From Brachyhypopomus gauderio (Eukaryota > Chordata > Actinopteri > Gymnotiformes > Hypopomidae): 64,000 nucleotides of DNA. Positions 49,196-60,299 of this stretch are shown here, in pieces. A program made the position numbers and the translations under genes. The stretch is from the NCBI RefSeq assembly GCF_052324685.1, contig NC_135223.1, forward strand, positions 9,766,403-9,830,402, given 5' to 3'. Position 1 is the first letter of the stretch. Each line of letters begins with the position of its first letter. The notes under the pieces are model-generated. The model was not told where the DNA came from and did not search any database. It was given only the letters and a program-made list of their open reading frames with translations.

Positions 49196-52100
49196 TTCTT
49201 GTGGTGTTTTTGTAAAAGGTCAGCTCTATCACATTTTGCTTGTTTATTGTGATGCACATATATACCATTTTGAAATACTCTTTTCCAGGGCTACATGTTT
49301 GGTAAATCAGGGGAAAATTTAACTATGAGACTGAGGACTCAGGTATTCAAAGCCATTGTGAGACAGGTATGGCAATACTTTCCAGCTATATTAGAAGTAA
49401 AATTAAAACATTTTCTAGAGTTAGACATTTGCCATACTTACATACTATAGACTACATGGCCTTTGTTGGTGACTGAAAGCTTATTTTAGGACATTGGCTG
49501 GTTTGATGACAGCAACAATGCTGTAGGAATCTTGACCACTAAATTAGCAACAGATGCATCACTTGTAAAAGGGGTGAGTAGAGAACTATGTGCCATCAGT
49601 GGTGGTAGTTAAGAGCTTAAATGGTGTTACTACTATTACTTGACATCAAATCATACACTTAAGTTATTTGAGGGTGTGCTCTGCCTCTTCTCCAACTTCC
49701 CCACTTCCATCTCAGGCAGCAGGATCTAGACTGGGGTTGGTCACCCACGTTATCTGCGCCCTGGCCATTGCTGTGATCGTTGCCTTAATCTACTGCTGGC
49801 AACTCACCCTGCTCATCCTCGCCTGTGTGCCCTTCCTCATTGGAGCCAATTACATCCAGATGAAAGTAATAGCAGGAAATGCTTCTCAGGACCAGAGTGC
49901 AATGGAGATGTCTGGCAAGGTAGAGGGGTTCCAATATTTTAGCTGGCTACTAACGGAATAAAAAGAAATGTGGATGGAATGTATGCAGTAACTTAAGTTA
50001 CCTTTATATAGCTTATTTAAAGCTAATGTTAAATAGAAGCATACAAACAGGCTATTTTTCCGCAGATATCCACGGAAACTGTTGAGAACTTCAGGACAGT
50101 TGTTGCATTAGCCAAAGAAGACATCTTCTTGCGCAAGTTCACTGCCAGCCTCAATAAACCATATAAGTAAATATTAGTTTTAGAACTTTTATTCATCACT
50201 TCATTTCAAAGAATGTGAAATTGCATAATACATATTCAGTAAAGCATATTCAGGTTAATGGTCATTTTTAACAGATGACTATAACTTTTCAGGTCTGCCT
50301 TATGCAAAGCACCTGTTTATGGTGTCACCTTTGCCTTTTCTCAAGCAATATCTTACTTTGTCAACGCTTCAGTCTTCTACTTCGGATCCTGGCTGATTGC
50401 AAATTGCTACACTAAATTTGAAAATGTATTTCTGTAAGCAGTTAATATTCCTATATTATGTTTTCGTCATACTATTTTAGTATATATATTTTTTATACTT
50501 GGACATTATCCTAATGCCCATTTTCCCTGTCAGAGTGTTTTATGTGATCATCTTTGCCACAATGAGTGTTGGCCAGTCTTCATCTTTAGCCCCAGACTTT
50601 GCCAAAGCCAAAGCAGCGGCTGGAAGGATCTTGGACCTGCTGGCAAAAAAACCTGAGATTGACATCTACAGTGAGGCAGGAGACAAACCAGTGAGTAGTG
50701 GATCTGTTAGCTTTCATATGCGCCTTTTTTTTTTTCTTGGCAGAACATAAGATAAAATGTTCAGGTCTAATAAAATTTCCTATGTTTCTTATAGACACAC
50801 TTTGTGGGAGACGTCGAGTTCCGTGATGTGCATTTCTCATACCCGACACGTCCGAACGTGAGGATTCTGCAGGGACTAAATGTATCGGTGGCTCAAGGAC
50901 AGACGCTGGCACTGGTGGGGAGCAGTGGCTGTGGGAAGAGCACCTCCATCCAGTTACTGGAACGCTTCTACAACCCTCACAGTGGACAAGTGGTGAGTTG
51001 GGCACCCAGGAAACCTTTAACATCATAATGTGTATTTAGTCTAGCTGAAGGACATTATTCATCTTCACGCACCAAATTTACATATGTATGTGTAACTATT
51101 ACATACATCAGGATTTGGAATAGATTCCATATAGGTAATGTATGTATGTGTAACCATTACATGTGTTAAGAACAATACATTTGTGGTTGGGTTCAGTAAA
51201 GGAATCCACCGCGGGAACTGTAGAGAAAGACGTGGACCCAAGTGTTGGCTCACACTAAATAAAATAATGACAAGGATCGCTGAACAGCGAGAAAGGCAGA
51301 CAAACACTGAGGGAGAAGGTGGAGAGAAAAAAACTAACAGAAAATCTGCGGAATACATCACGGAAATTAAAATTGAGTGAAATGCATGCAAGAAAATACT
51401 AAATGTGAACACAAAAGACGCAGAGTACTCAATTTGTAGAAAGAAACGAAAGCCCATAAACAACAAAAGACACCAGGGGAAGTAACTGACCGGCTGGCAA
51501 ATGCTGCAAAGAACAAAAAACCCTTCCCAAAACAAAAGCAGAACTGGATAGGAATATAATAGCAGGAGGAAAACTTGAGGGAGGCCAGGAAACAGCGCTG
51601 GAGGTAAGTACTCGAATAAGTAAAGGTTTTGAGAGAGAGAGAGAGAGAGAGAAAGAAAGAGAAAGAGAAAATGGTGACGGGACACCAATAAAGCAACTTG
51701 TGACCTACAAGGAGAAACTGGCTGACAAACGAACGGCATGGGGACCAAAACAATTCAGCAGTGAACTACCACAACTCTCTCAGCTGTGGAACAGCTGTGC
51801 CAGATCACTGCTGATTGCGGGAGAGCTGCCTAGAACTCACCAGACTCCTCCCTGTGGCGGCAGGAGGAACCGCACTGGAGCCAGCCTGACAGTATTGTTC
51901 ATAGAGTTTCGCTGGTGTTAGCCGTATTGCTCACTGCGGTCTCTTGTTCAGCTTGCAGATGGGGCAGACACAAGCAGTCTGAACTTGGCCTGGCTACGTT
52001 CTCAGCTGGGCCTGGTCTCTCAGGAGCCCATCCTGTTTGACTGTAGCATCACTGAGAACATCCAGTATGGAGACAACAGTCGTGTGGTCAGCCAGCAAGA

Positions 52101-55100
52101 GGTTGAAGAGGCTGCAAGAAATGCCAATATCCATGACTTTATCATCAGCCTACCAGAGGTAAATTAACATTTTCTGATTGTATGAACATTTTATTAGGCA
52201 CTTTAGAGCAGTGGCAGAGCTAGACTTTTTTTCAAGGGGTGGCCAAATGGTGACCAAGGCTTTATCAGAGGGGTCTATATACAAATGATGAATGAAAGGA
52301 AACACATATTTTCTCTTAAAATTACCATTTCCAGTGGGGTGGCACTAGGGGTGGCAAGGGCTCTGTTGAGGGTGACAATTGCCACCCCTGCCCCCCCTTT
52401 GGCTCCGCCACTGCTTTAGAGGGTGCATTAGCTCTAAAACAGTAGAAAAATCTAATGAATTTTGTTGAGGAGACTTTACCCTTCACCAGGATGTCGCATA
52501 CAACATTCAACCACAGTGAGTGATAGCACGCAAAAAATAATCTTGTGTTTTTTTCTCAAGCATCATTAATGTTTCTAAAAATACAAAAATAAATGCTATT
52601 AATAGTGTTTCTGAGGAAGACAAGAATGAAAACAACAGCTTGGCTAATGTGTATGGGCTATACCTTTGGATAGGACACATGGATAAGGATGTGAATAGGT
52701 GTGAGGAAGTAACGTGCATAAGTGGGTAGGAAAAAGTAGTTTAATTAATTTAGCACATTTCTCATACTCAAGGCTGCTTTACAACATAAATACTGGGAAG
52801 TGGGGTGGGGTGGTGGGTCTAACTGATAGGTGGCAATTTGTATAGGCAGGGATAAATCTGACGCAGCTCTAGAAAATCTGGGTGTTCCTCAAGGCTCTGT
52901 TCTTGCCCCCTTGCTTTTTATCAATTACATCCTGCCACATAGTGATATCATCCGTTGTCACAATTTCAACTTTCATTGCTATGCTGATGACACTCAAATT
53001 TATGTGTGTGATGGGCAGGTGTGAGCAACTAAAAAGGAAGCGATCACGCCAAGTCTCAGGGAAAGAGGATGGTTTAATAGAAAGTGTGCAAACCAAAAAC
53101 CCGTGCATGGTTCCAGATTAAGGAAATAATAACCAGCAGTCAACTGGTACAAAAACAAGACATATATAGACGAACAAACGACCCTCAGGTGAGACGGATC
53201 ACGGGTCCCGCCCACCTGAGGGACGAACATCACGTGACCAAAAACAGGACCGCTGCCGCTGTAACCGGGGGCGACCGGTAGGGGGCCCCCCTCACAATGT
53301 GACAGACCCCCCCACCAAACACACAAAACACAACAAAGGGGCGGGAGGGTGGGGACAAGACAGGGACCCGTTCCCTGCCGTCCTGAGCTGAAACACAACA
53401 CAAGCTCCTCGTCACAGGACGCAGACCAGGCAGGGACCCGTTCCCTGCAGTCCTGGAGCTGAAACATAAAAAGACATACAGGTTAGCTCGCCTCCTGGAC
53501 CGACTGGGCCATCAACAAGACGATAACCACGCCCCGGTCGGTCACAGGGCCCTCGCGCCCTAACCGGCCTTAGGCCGCTTAAGCTCCACCGCTGTGTGCG
53601 GACCGGGAGCACATGGCCCAACAAACGTCATAGGTGTGGATGTGTGCAGGCCGCCACACTGGGGTGCGGCCACGGCTTCTACCGACCACCTCCCGGACCT
53701 ACCTCCTCGCTCGAAGCTGACCCCTGCCCTTTCGCTAGGGGTCACCCCAGACTCCTGGGGAGTGAACCCCTCCCGGGGCCCCTCATCTCAAGGTGGACTC
53801 CTCCACCCAACCCAGGAGCGCCAGAGACCAGGGCCCTGGCAATCCGCATCAGGGACACGCTGGTCACCCCGAGCTTGAAGGGGAGGGTCTCCGCCTGGAG
53901 ACCCCACTAGGTCCGGGAGTGCTGCAGTCCACCTCCAGGAGCAACCTGCAACACATCACACACACACGCACACAGACAACATACAACACATAACGTGCAC
54001 TGCCCTGACCTTTGCACCCCCTTATACCCAGGGGGGAGGGTACCCCTTCTTGGCATGAGGAGACACCCTGTCCATACACCCCAGGCATCCTCAGCCTACA
54101 AAGGGGTACAGGGGCTCCTCCCTGCTCAGGGGTCCCTCCCAAAGGCCAGTTCTCCCTAAGGAGCAGCGCCTTCTGAGCCACATGCCGTGGCTCAGGAACC
54201 CCATAGCTCCCCCCCAAAAACATATTTAGGGGGGCCCCTCTGGGGAATAACAAAACAAAAAACACAAACATAACACTGACGCTCCCAAGATGCCCTCCGT
54301 GCCACATCCAGTGGCACGGGACCTCAAATGGACCCCTCCCCACACACAGTGAAGAGGGGCGCAAGAGAGGAATTACATAAAACAAAGCACGCTACACTCT
54401 AGGACAAAACGAACACGCAAAGACAGAGAACACTAACAAACGGACAGGACCCACCGATGCGCGCGCTCTGTGGAGCGCGACGTGCCTACTCCAGCTCTCT
54501 CTCTCTCACCGTTCTCCCAACGGGATCCACAGATCTTTGGAGAGAGAGAGAGCTATACGCGAGCGGCTTACGCGTCACGCCCACAGCGATGCGTCTCTCG
54601 GGCTTGCAGTCGCTCACCCCCGTCACCACGGGATATCGGGTGAGCGAGGCGAAAGGCGCCGAGAGACCCTCGCGTCTAACGCGGTCTAGCGTGCGGCACG
54701 CACCGGTGGACCCGACTACATACACACACGAACACCACCAGCAAAACACACACACCACGGCACACTCACACACTCGCTCACGTCCGCGTCGTTATTAAAA
54801 CAAAACACTACAACGTACATACACACACACATATACAGACGATAACGGACAACGGACGTGCGCAATGTGAGGCACCGGTAGTTTCGCTGGGCGAGAGCAG
54901 AGTCTACTGGTCCCCAGCTCTAGTCACCGCCGTGTGATTTTACGGGTTTTACACAAACAACAGTTAAACACGGCGGGACGAGTGGAGACAGACTCAACAC
55001 TCTCGGACAATACACGACAAACACACAGCACGTAGACAAACACTTACCACAAGACATGACCACGAACGAAGGTGAAAGCAAAGGAGACTGGCGGCTTCCG

Positions 55101-57177
55101 AAAGGTGGCTGGTTATTCTGTGACGGGCAGGTGTGAGCAACTAAAAAGGAAGCGATCACGCCAAGTCTCAGGGAAAGAGGATGGTTTAATAGAAAGTGTG
55201 CAAACCAAAAACCCGTGCATGGTTCCAGATTAAGGAAATAAAAACCAGCAGTCAAATGGTACAAAGACAAGACATATATAGACGAACAAACGACCCTCAG
55301 GTGAGACGGATCACGGGTCCCGCCCACCTGAGGGACGAACATCACGTGACCAAAAACAGGACCGCTGCCGCTGTAACCGGGGGCGACCGGTAGGGGGCCC
55401 CCCCCACAGCGTGACAATGTGAAAATTAAACCTTCAGATGAATTCCAACCTCTGACTGAATATTAGACTATTATTTTTTATTATCAATCAATCAATCAAA
55501 TTTTATTTATATAGCGCTTTTTACAACAGTTGTTGTCACAAAGCAGCTTTACAAGTGCCAAGCAGCTTTACAAGTTATTAAGATATTAGATAGATAGTTG
55601 AATGGATTGATGGATGGATGGATGGATGGATCAGAGACCGTATATATAAGTGGACTGGATGACACGAGTAAAAAGTGAAGCCTCCGTGAGTCAGCTGCCC
55701 TCTAGTGGCTGGCTGCAGTACAACTTTTAACCCCGCCCATTCCCATGTAAGTGAACGGGCCAGACGAGAAACTTTGAATTTTTATTACACGTAAAATAAG
55801 TTTTTTGAGCAATTATATTTTGTCAATTCTATAACACCCCATTGCGTTAGTATCTCTCCCAGTGTTTTTCTCAACGATAAACAGATTTTATAGAAGTTAT
55901 TAAGTGTTACTTAAAGGGGTGTGGCGATAAGGTGATTGACTGTTAATAGCTGCGTTGGTTGACATCTAATACCAGACGCTCAAATGTGAACGCACTCAAC
56001 ATCAAAGCTCTCGACAGCAAAAACTCTCGACAGCAGTATTAAAACATTTTACGTTTGTTTATTTTGTAAAACGTCAAAAGTTTCTATACTGGTGGGCGTA
56101 TCCTAACGAATGTCGGGGCGGAGATACGGTCTCTGGCAGAGATACTGTCCTGCCTACCGGTTCTAATGCGCATGCTCTGGCTCCAATTTTCATCTACTGC
56201 GCAAGCGCATCCAAGATGGCGGTGTCCATGCGGCCATCTTGGTGGCTTCAAAAGTTCACAATGGGAGTCAACGGCGACGTACCGTCCATTATATAAACAG
56301 TCACTGGGATGGATGGATAGATGGATGGATACTTACTTACTTTCTTTTCTTTCTTTCTTTATCCCGGGGGAAATTTTATATTATAAAAATACATTTTAAC
56401 AGCAGTGTTAGTAAGGAGTAATGGTTCCACCATGGCTATGGTAGGGTCCCCAAGGAGAGTGCCTAGGTAGGGTCCTTAAGTAGGGTGCCTATGTAGGATG
56501 CGTAGGCACAGGCTTGCAAGGCAGACTGCTGCAGAGGCATTTTTTTGGACATGTATGAGCAAATGGTGCACAATGAATCCAAATTAAGGCTTACAACCAT
56601 GACTAATAAATTGGATGTTTGTACAGAAATACGACACACGTGTGGGGGATAAAGGCACTCAGTTGTCTGGAGGGCAGAAACAGAGGATAGCCATCGCTCG
56701 AGCTCTGGTGCGCAAGCCCAAAGTGCTGCTGCTCGATGAAGCCACTTCAGCCCTGGACACGGAGAGTGAGAAGGTCAGTGAGAGGCTCCTGGACCTCTTT
56801 TGCATTCAGTCTATTCATTATCATAAAAAATACCTAAACATGTCGATAACATATAGGATTCAGAACACAATGCTTAGGTTTTTTCCACTTGGCATTCAGT
56901 CTGTGATGGAGAGACAGCTGATAACCTCTGGTTTATTAAAATGTAATTGTTGGTTCCTCTTCCGTTTGCTGTGGTCCAGATTGTGCAGAAAGCTCTAGAT
57001 GCTGCTCGACTGGGCCGCACCTGCATCGTCATTGCCCACCGTTTGACCACCATCCAGAATGCTGACATCATCGCGGTCATTCAGAACGGCCAGGTGGCTG
57101 AGCAGGGCACACACAGCCAGCTAATGGCCAACCATGGAGTGTACTATGGCCTCGTGAATGCTCAGGTCACACAATAA
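42927..57177 (+). CDS. abcb5: abcb5, full ABC transporter, 28 coding exons
   Basis: P-glycoprotein-type (ABCB) plasma-membrane exporter with two membrane domains and two nucleotide-binding domains, about 1,317 codons. Exons: 42927-42978, 43177-43237, 43358-43412, 43518-43669, 43836-43917, 44123-44314, 44402-44573, 45037-45161, 45332-45509, 45633-45746, 45901-46011, 46088-46213, 46296-46499, 46659-46829, 46971-47132, 47261-47488, 47615-47764, 49029-49133, 49289-49366, 49490-49573, 49716-49919, 50066-50166, 50293-50433, 50534-50690, 50795-50992, 51952-52158, 56627-56773, 56980-57177. All junctions are GT-AG and in phase except for one apparent extra base in exon 4. NBD1 has Walker [10 protein letters not shown] (about residue 450), LSGGQ and LLLDEAT; NBD2 has GSSGCGKST (about 1110), LSGGQ, LLLDEAT and AHR. 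Position next to macc1 supports abcb5 rather than another abcb gene. Confidence 0.93.
43518..43669 (+). CDS. abcb5: abcb5 coding exon 4 with apparent 1-base insertion
   Basis: The exon starts in frame ([20 protein letters not shown]), the first transmembrane helix. After the codons for LHG the text reads ggtacccgccctg, where the paralogue at 63.9 kb reads ggcgccgccctg. The frame then resumes one base later as [14 protein letters not shown]. The exon is 152 bases; 151 would keep phase with exons 3 and 5. As printed, the protein is broken in the first membrane domain. Confidence 0.85.
46088..47132 (+). CDS. abcb5: abcb5 nucleotide-binding domain 1 exons (12-15)
   Basis: Four in-frame exons, all phase 0, carry the first ATPase domain: Walker A (GASGCGKST) in exon 12, the Q-loop (VSQEPILFG) in exon 13, signature LSGGQKQR and Walker B (ILLLDEAT) in exon 14, and the switch histidine ([12 protein letters not shown]) in exon 15. 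All catalytic residues are intact. Confidence 0.95.
47261..47488 (+). CDS. abcb5: abcb5 linker exon 16
   Basis: 76 codons, phase 0, encoding the charged linker between the two halves. It starts acidic ([20 protein letters not shown]) and ends basic ([20 protein letters not shown]). It includes an RRS phosphorylation-type motif like those in ABCB1 linkers. Low conservation is usual here. Confidence 0.85.
47980..49028. repeat. Splice-acceptor-bearing minisatellite, 17 units of about 61 bp
   Basis: Each unit reads close to tgtagatggagtcttcatgt aggtgtttgtgtgtag gtgtttgctgagactgaccc tgatg. The last part is identical to the first 25 bases of coding exon 18, and the tgtgtgtag before it is that exon's acceptor. 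There are 17 copies, several shortened to about 52 bases, before the genuine exon at 49,029. Each copy continues into GTG TAG, an in-frame stop. Confidence 0.92.
49029..49133 (+). CDS. abcb5: abcb5 coding exon 18
   Basis: 35 codons, phase 0 both ends, reading [16 protein letters not shown] and then the hydrophobic [17 protein letters not shown] of the second membrane domain. It is the terminal unit of the preceding minisatellite, distinguished by gatgtacagcggg in place of gatgtgtagatgg. Confidence 0.92.
49138..49192. repeat. (AC)n microsatellite
   Basis: About 27 AC units beginning five bases after the exon 18 donor. The tract lies in the donor-proximal intron. Confidence 0.97.
50795..52158 (+). 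CDS. abcb5: abcb5 nucleotide-binding domain 2, exons 25-26
   Basis: Exon 25 (50,795-50,992) carries the A-loop region FSYPTRPNV and Walker [10 protein letters not shown]. Exon 26 (51,952-52,158) carries the Q-loop [12 protein letters not shown] and [11 protein letters not shown]. Both are phase 0. The intron between them holds a possible retroelement remnant. Confidence 0.93.
51219..51891 (-). mobile_element. Possible degenerate LTR-type element in abcb5 intron
   Basis: On the minus strand the block begins TGTCAGGCTGGCTCCAGTGC and ends near ctttctctaca, TG...CA-like ends of a solo LTR-like repeat. It contains a (GA)n tract at 51,633-51,652. No target duplication was found and no coding motif is present. 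Confidence 0.3.
52201..52421. mobile_element. hAT-type MITE with 8-bp target duplication
   Basis: The element spans 52,209-52,413 (205 bases) with terminal inverted repeats cagtggcagagctagac and tttggctccgccactg (imperfect). It is flanked on both sides by CTTTAGAG (52,201-52,208 and 52,414-52,421). An 8-bp duplication and CAGTGGC ends are typical of hAT elements. It has no transposase, so is non-autonomous. Confidence 0.85.
52840..53006 (+). mobile_element. LINE reverse-transcriptase fragment (5' part)
   Basis: The frame reads [20 protein letters not shown] and then [10 protein letters not shown]. This is the conserved RT segment with the YADD catalytic motif of L2/Rex-like non-LTR retrotransposons. 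It is interrupted at 53,006 by the LTR element and resumes at 55,417 as roughly [10 protein letters not shown] truncated, non-functional relic. Confidence 0.85.
53007..53304 (-). repeat. LTR, left copy (3' LTR in element orientation)
   Basis: 298 bases, differing from the right copy at scattered positions (for example gatggg against gacggg at its start, and cacaatgtgaca against cagcgtgaca near its end). Confidence 0.85.
55119..55416 (-). repeat. LTR, right copy (5' LTR in element orientation)
   Basis: Same length as the left copy, followed directly by the target duplication ATGTG and the resumed LINE sequence. Confidence 0.85.
55482..55580. repeat. SINE/L2-type tail, minus orientation
   Basis: tcaatcaatcaaattttatt followed by tatatagcgctttttacaac and the ttgtcacaaagcagctttac block is the reverse complement of the common fish L2/SINE 3' tail ending in (ATTG)n. 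Confidence 0.6.
55632..56306. mobile_element. 675-bp terminal-inverted-repeat element in a GGAT repeat
   Basis: Ends cagagaccgtatatataagt (55,632) and, inverted, cagtgactgtttatataatg (56,306) form imperfect inverted repeats of about 23 bases. The element splits a GGAT microsatellite, which hides the exact target duplication. No transposase frame is present. Near the right end, ccaagatggcgg and ggccatcttgg form an internal hairpin. Confidence 0.7.
56627..56773 (+). CDS. abcb5: abcb5 coding exon 27 (NBD2 signature and Walker B)
   Basis: 49 codons, phase 0, with acceptor tttgtacag and donor gagaag|gtcagt. It carries [15 protein letters not shown] and [17 protein letters not shown], both intact. 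It follows a 4.5-kb intron loaded with transposons. Confidence 0.95.
56980..57177 (+). CDS. abcb5: abcb5 terminal coding exon 28
   Basis: Begins after ctgtggtccag, carries [20 protein letters not shown] with the switch histidine, and ends [12 protein letters not shown] and TAA. Confidence 0.95.
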   Translation: MVQKALDAARLGRTCIVIAHRLTTIQNADIIAVIQNGQVAEQGTHSQLMANHGVYYGLVNAQVTQ

Positions 57178-57390
57178 TGGCCAACCAAGCTTCCATAAGC
57201 AAATCAACACTGTATTATGTTGTCTATTATTTTATAATTTATCACTTTATTACATTATTTTATTATGTTTGTTTCCTTTTTATCTTTAATTTCTTAACAT
57301 TTATTCTGTAAAGCACTCTGTAAAGAGTTGCATGTATGTATGAAAGGTGCTATACAAATAAAGAATATTATTATTATTACATGCAGTTGT
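57178..57390 (+). terminator. abcb5: abcb5 3'UTR and polyadenylation signal
   Basis: AATAAA at 57,357-57,362 lies about 180 bases after the stop. The surrounding gtgctatacaaataaagaat followed by (ATT)n is like the 3' tail of fish L2/SINE elements, so the gene may use a signal supplied by a repeat. Confidence 0.55.
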
Positions 57391-57856
57391 ATACAAAACA
57401 ATGCTATTATAGCCAGTACTATAAGCTATTGTTCTATACTTTCTTGTCTGACATGTTTTGATAATCATATTACTTTTTATGATTAATTGCTTTCATAATA
57501 CTGTGCCAACAAAATGAAAATGCAATATATGTAATTTACTGCAAAACTGTATGTGTAATGCTTTGTGTATCCAGTGTATGTTTGCTTTCTTATTTAACCA
57601 ACAAATATGACTGATCATTTAATTTATCACACACACTATTACTTGTAACTCAGATCAAAGAGACCTGTGAGTAAGGCATATCTCTGTTTAGAATTTAGAT
57701 AACACTAGGATGACCACTGGGAGATCAATAAACTTGGTCAAATGACAATACTGTTACTTGTTTATTGGAGAGTTAAAATCCTGGTTATTCTGTAAACCTG
57801 TCTTAAATCCACACTCTCTCCATCTCTCTCTCCATCTCTCTCTCTCTCTCTCTCTG

Positions 57857-57906
<50 letters not shown>

Positions 57907-59840
57907 CCCTTTGCTGGCACACACACCTTATGGAAGTACTATATATAAGATTCCCTATAGAAGCTTCTGTCCATTTAGATCATTCATCCCTAACAAAACA
58001 GCCAAGGATAGCATAAAACTATGTGTAGATAACAATACTAACAGCAGTTATAAAGGATACAGGTAAACACAAAAGCTTGTTAAGGAAAAGGCTGTTGGAA
58101 AAAAAAATGGACAATGGTGGGCACCATCTGCAAAAAACATGAGCTCCTTCCAAGACTTGTGACAGTCAAATGCAATTGAGATGTAAATAACATGTTGGAT
58201 TGCAAGTTACCCAGCTAATGGATAACAACTACCTGCCTTGTTATTAATATAGAGCTAGAGGCTTTGTACTCCCAGGGCTCTATGCTTTCTCAATGAAACT
58301 TTCTAGGAAACCAATGTATTTTTCTAGGTTTAGAGTTAAGGAACCCCAGCACCGTAGAAACCTTTTCCCAAGCTACCTTATTATATGGAGGGAGCACAGA
58401 GGGGATCAGGAGAGAACACAGAGGGCATTAGCACATTAAAATGTTCTAACAAACAGCGATGTCCACTGGCCCCATATGTTTTGTCCTATATATGAGTTGT
58501 TTAGTCATATAATAAAGTTGTAAAGAAAAATCATAAATATTTTATTGAAGATCAGTATTAAATTTGTATCAGTGCAGTTTTGCTCATTCAAGTGCTCTTT
58601 GATGTTTGTTTGCTTAATTTGAATACAGCAAGAGACTTGGATGTCCAGACAGGTGGTGAGAGTTCACTCCACCGTCTGGGTGCTAGTACAGAATATTGTC
58701 TTGAAGCATGTCTTCCTGACTCAAAGGGGTTGGTGGTTTGAGTTGTACTGTCCTGGAGGCACGAAGTCTATGAGATACAGTGTGTGGAGGTGACACGTGC
58801 TTGCAAATAGGACGGAATGTTAACAAGCTTCAGCCTCTATAATCTGATATGGCCAACTACAGGATACCAGTGGCGGGATCGGCGGTCATGCGTGTGGACA
58901 TGTGTTTGTGTGTGTGTGTGTGAATGTGAGTTATGCAGCTGAACTCTGGATCAGTTGTGAGGATGTAGTGCCATGTGCAGGGAGGACTATCGTGTGTCAG
59001 CTGCAGTAGTCGAGAAATGATAAGCTGGCAAGTGGCATTTCTAGAAAGAAGTGGCTTGATTATTTTGACATTACATAATAGAAGCCTGCGTGTCTGTAGA
59101 TCAGGCTGATAACACCAGGAACCAATGACAGTTGGTTGTCGAGGACTACAGCCATATATCTTGCATTTTCAGATGCTGATAAGTCAGTTCTCACAGGAAG
59201 TGGACAGGTTGAAAATCAAATGCTGGCTTTGGTAATTACCATCTAAATGAGGTCTAAAAGTTAAACTTTCTCTAAATGTCATAATTTAGCAACTGATAAT
59301 CTGTAAAAGATGGACACAACGTTTAAATGTACATTCAGTAAATAGACTCATCGATAGTCTGGTGTAATGAGCTACACTAATTATTTTGTATAAATTTGTA
59401 CAAAATTTTGTACAAGTATTGCTCCAATTTTAGTTTTCTGTTTGAATAGTTTTTCTATCATTTCTCACTTGTTTCTCTAAAAGTTTAGCTATTGAATTCC
59501 AGAACATAATCTTCTTAAAATGATAATGAAGATTATGCAGTCAGCATGCGGCGCTCGGTGGATGCGCAATGATTACTCTGTGCTGGAATGCCCCGATGCT
59601 CAAGATGTTTTGCTGTACATATTTAACACTTCAGAATGTTGTAATGTTAAACTCCAGGTGAGGGTTTAGATGGAAGAGATACGAGCAGAACTGGAACAAA
59701 GGTAGCGCAGTCCCTGCCGCGTGGAGGCCCTGCCGCACGTGGGCGTCTTCAGTTTCATTCATTCAGATGAGGAAACCAATTATACGCTGTTAGTTAGTGA
59801 ATCCAGGCTACAATGAATTCAAGCTACAGTGAATTTAAGC
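57391..59840. other. Spacer between the tandem abcb5 genes, first part
   Basis: No gene recognised. It has a (CT)n(AC)n microsatellite at 57,815-57,904 and a segment around 58,640-58,760 (ggtggtgagagttcactcca and following) that looks like a dispersed fish repeat but was not classified. Confidence 0.5.
57815..57904. repeat. (CT)n(AC)n compound microsatellite
   Basis: Interrupted CT units followed by about 23 AC units. Confidence 0.97.
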
Positions 59841-59924
59841 TAGAATGAATCTACATGCTTGGTGTGATGAATCTATGATAGCTAGTCTGGACTGTAGCCC
59901 TTTTCTTTATGCTCTACTGAAGAC

Positions 59925-60290
59925 CTACACTACTAGTTGGCAAAGAGTGCAAAATGCTTCAGGAAGAATTTTGACTTGCACAAGAATAAGAGAGCATAAT
60001 CAGACTGAGACTGCTGCACTGCCTGTCTGTGTCTTTCAGAATTCATTTTAAGATCCTTTCCAGTAGCTTCAAATGTCTTTACAGTCTTGTTTCTTTGTAT
60101 CTCAGTGAATTGATTATTAGGTCCTCACATAAGTTCTCAAAAGAGCTCTCGGGTCCACCAGCAGTAATGTGCTGGTCATATCTGCTATTCAAGAGAGTCT
60201 TCCTGAGGTCCTTGGCTTCCCCTTATTAGAGACCTGAGGTACAGGCACATTTAAGAGGAGAGTTAAGGCCCATCTGATCAGACTGGCATT
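59925..60290 (+). mobile_element. LINE 3' reverse-transcriptase-region fragment
   Basis: Two overlapping frames read WQRVQNASGRILTCTRIREH and MSFRIHFKILSSSFKCLYSL, then LYLSELIIRS. These fit the C-terminal region of teleost L2/Rex-like LINE ORF2 (QRVQNASARILT ... SFRIHFKIL). The frame is broken between them and there is no upstream RT, so this is a 5'-truncated dead copy. Confidence 0.8.
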
Positions 60291-60299
60291 TAATAAGGA

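Larger units (their letters stand above)
53007..55416 (-). mobile_element. Non-autonomous LTR retrotransposon, complete with target duplication
   Basis: Two direct repeats of 298 bases (53,007-53,304 and 55,119-55,416), TG...CA ended and nearly identical, flank 1,814 bases. The target duplication ATGTG is present at 53,002-53,006 and 55,417-55,421. A minus-strand polypurine tract (gtgggggggtc, complement of 53,305-53,315) abuts the left repeat, implying minus orientation. The interior has no gag, protease, RT or integrase frame, so it resembles a TRIM/LARD-type element mobilised in trans. No canonical TGG primer-binding site was seen. The close similarity of the LTRs suggests recent insertion. 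Confidence 0.85.

Noticed and set aside
51065..51753. Minus-strand open frames of 227 and 128 codons in an abcb5 intron
   Set aside because: Low-complexity hydrophobic and serine-rich frames within a probable degenerate retroelement; no RT, integrase or gag motif.
53560..54798. Open frames of 60-173 codons inside the LTR element
   Set aside because: They overlap on both strands, are GC-driven and show no retroviral or retrotransposon domain, so the element is treated as non-coding.
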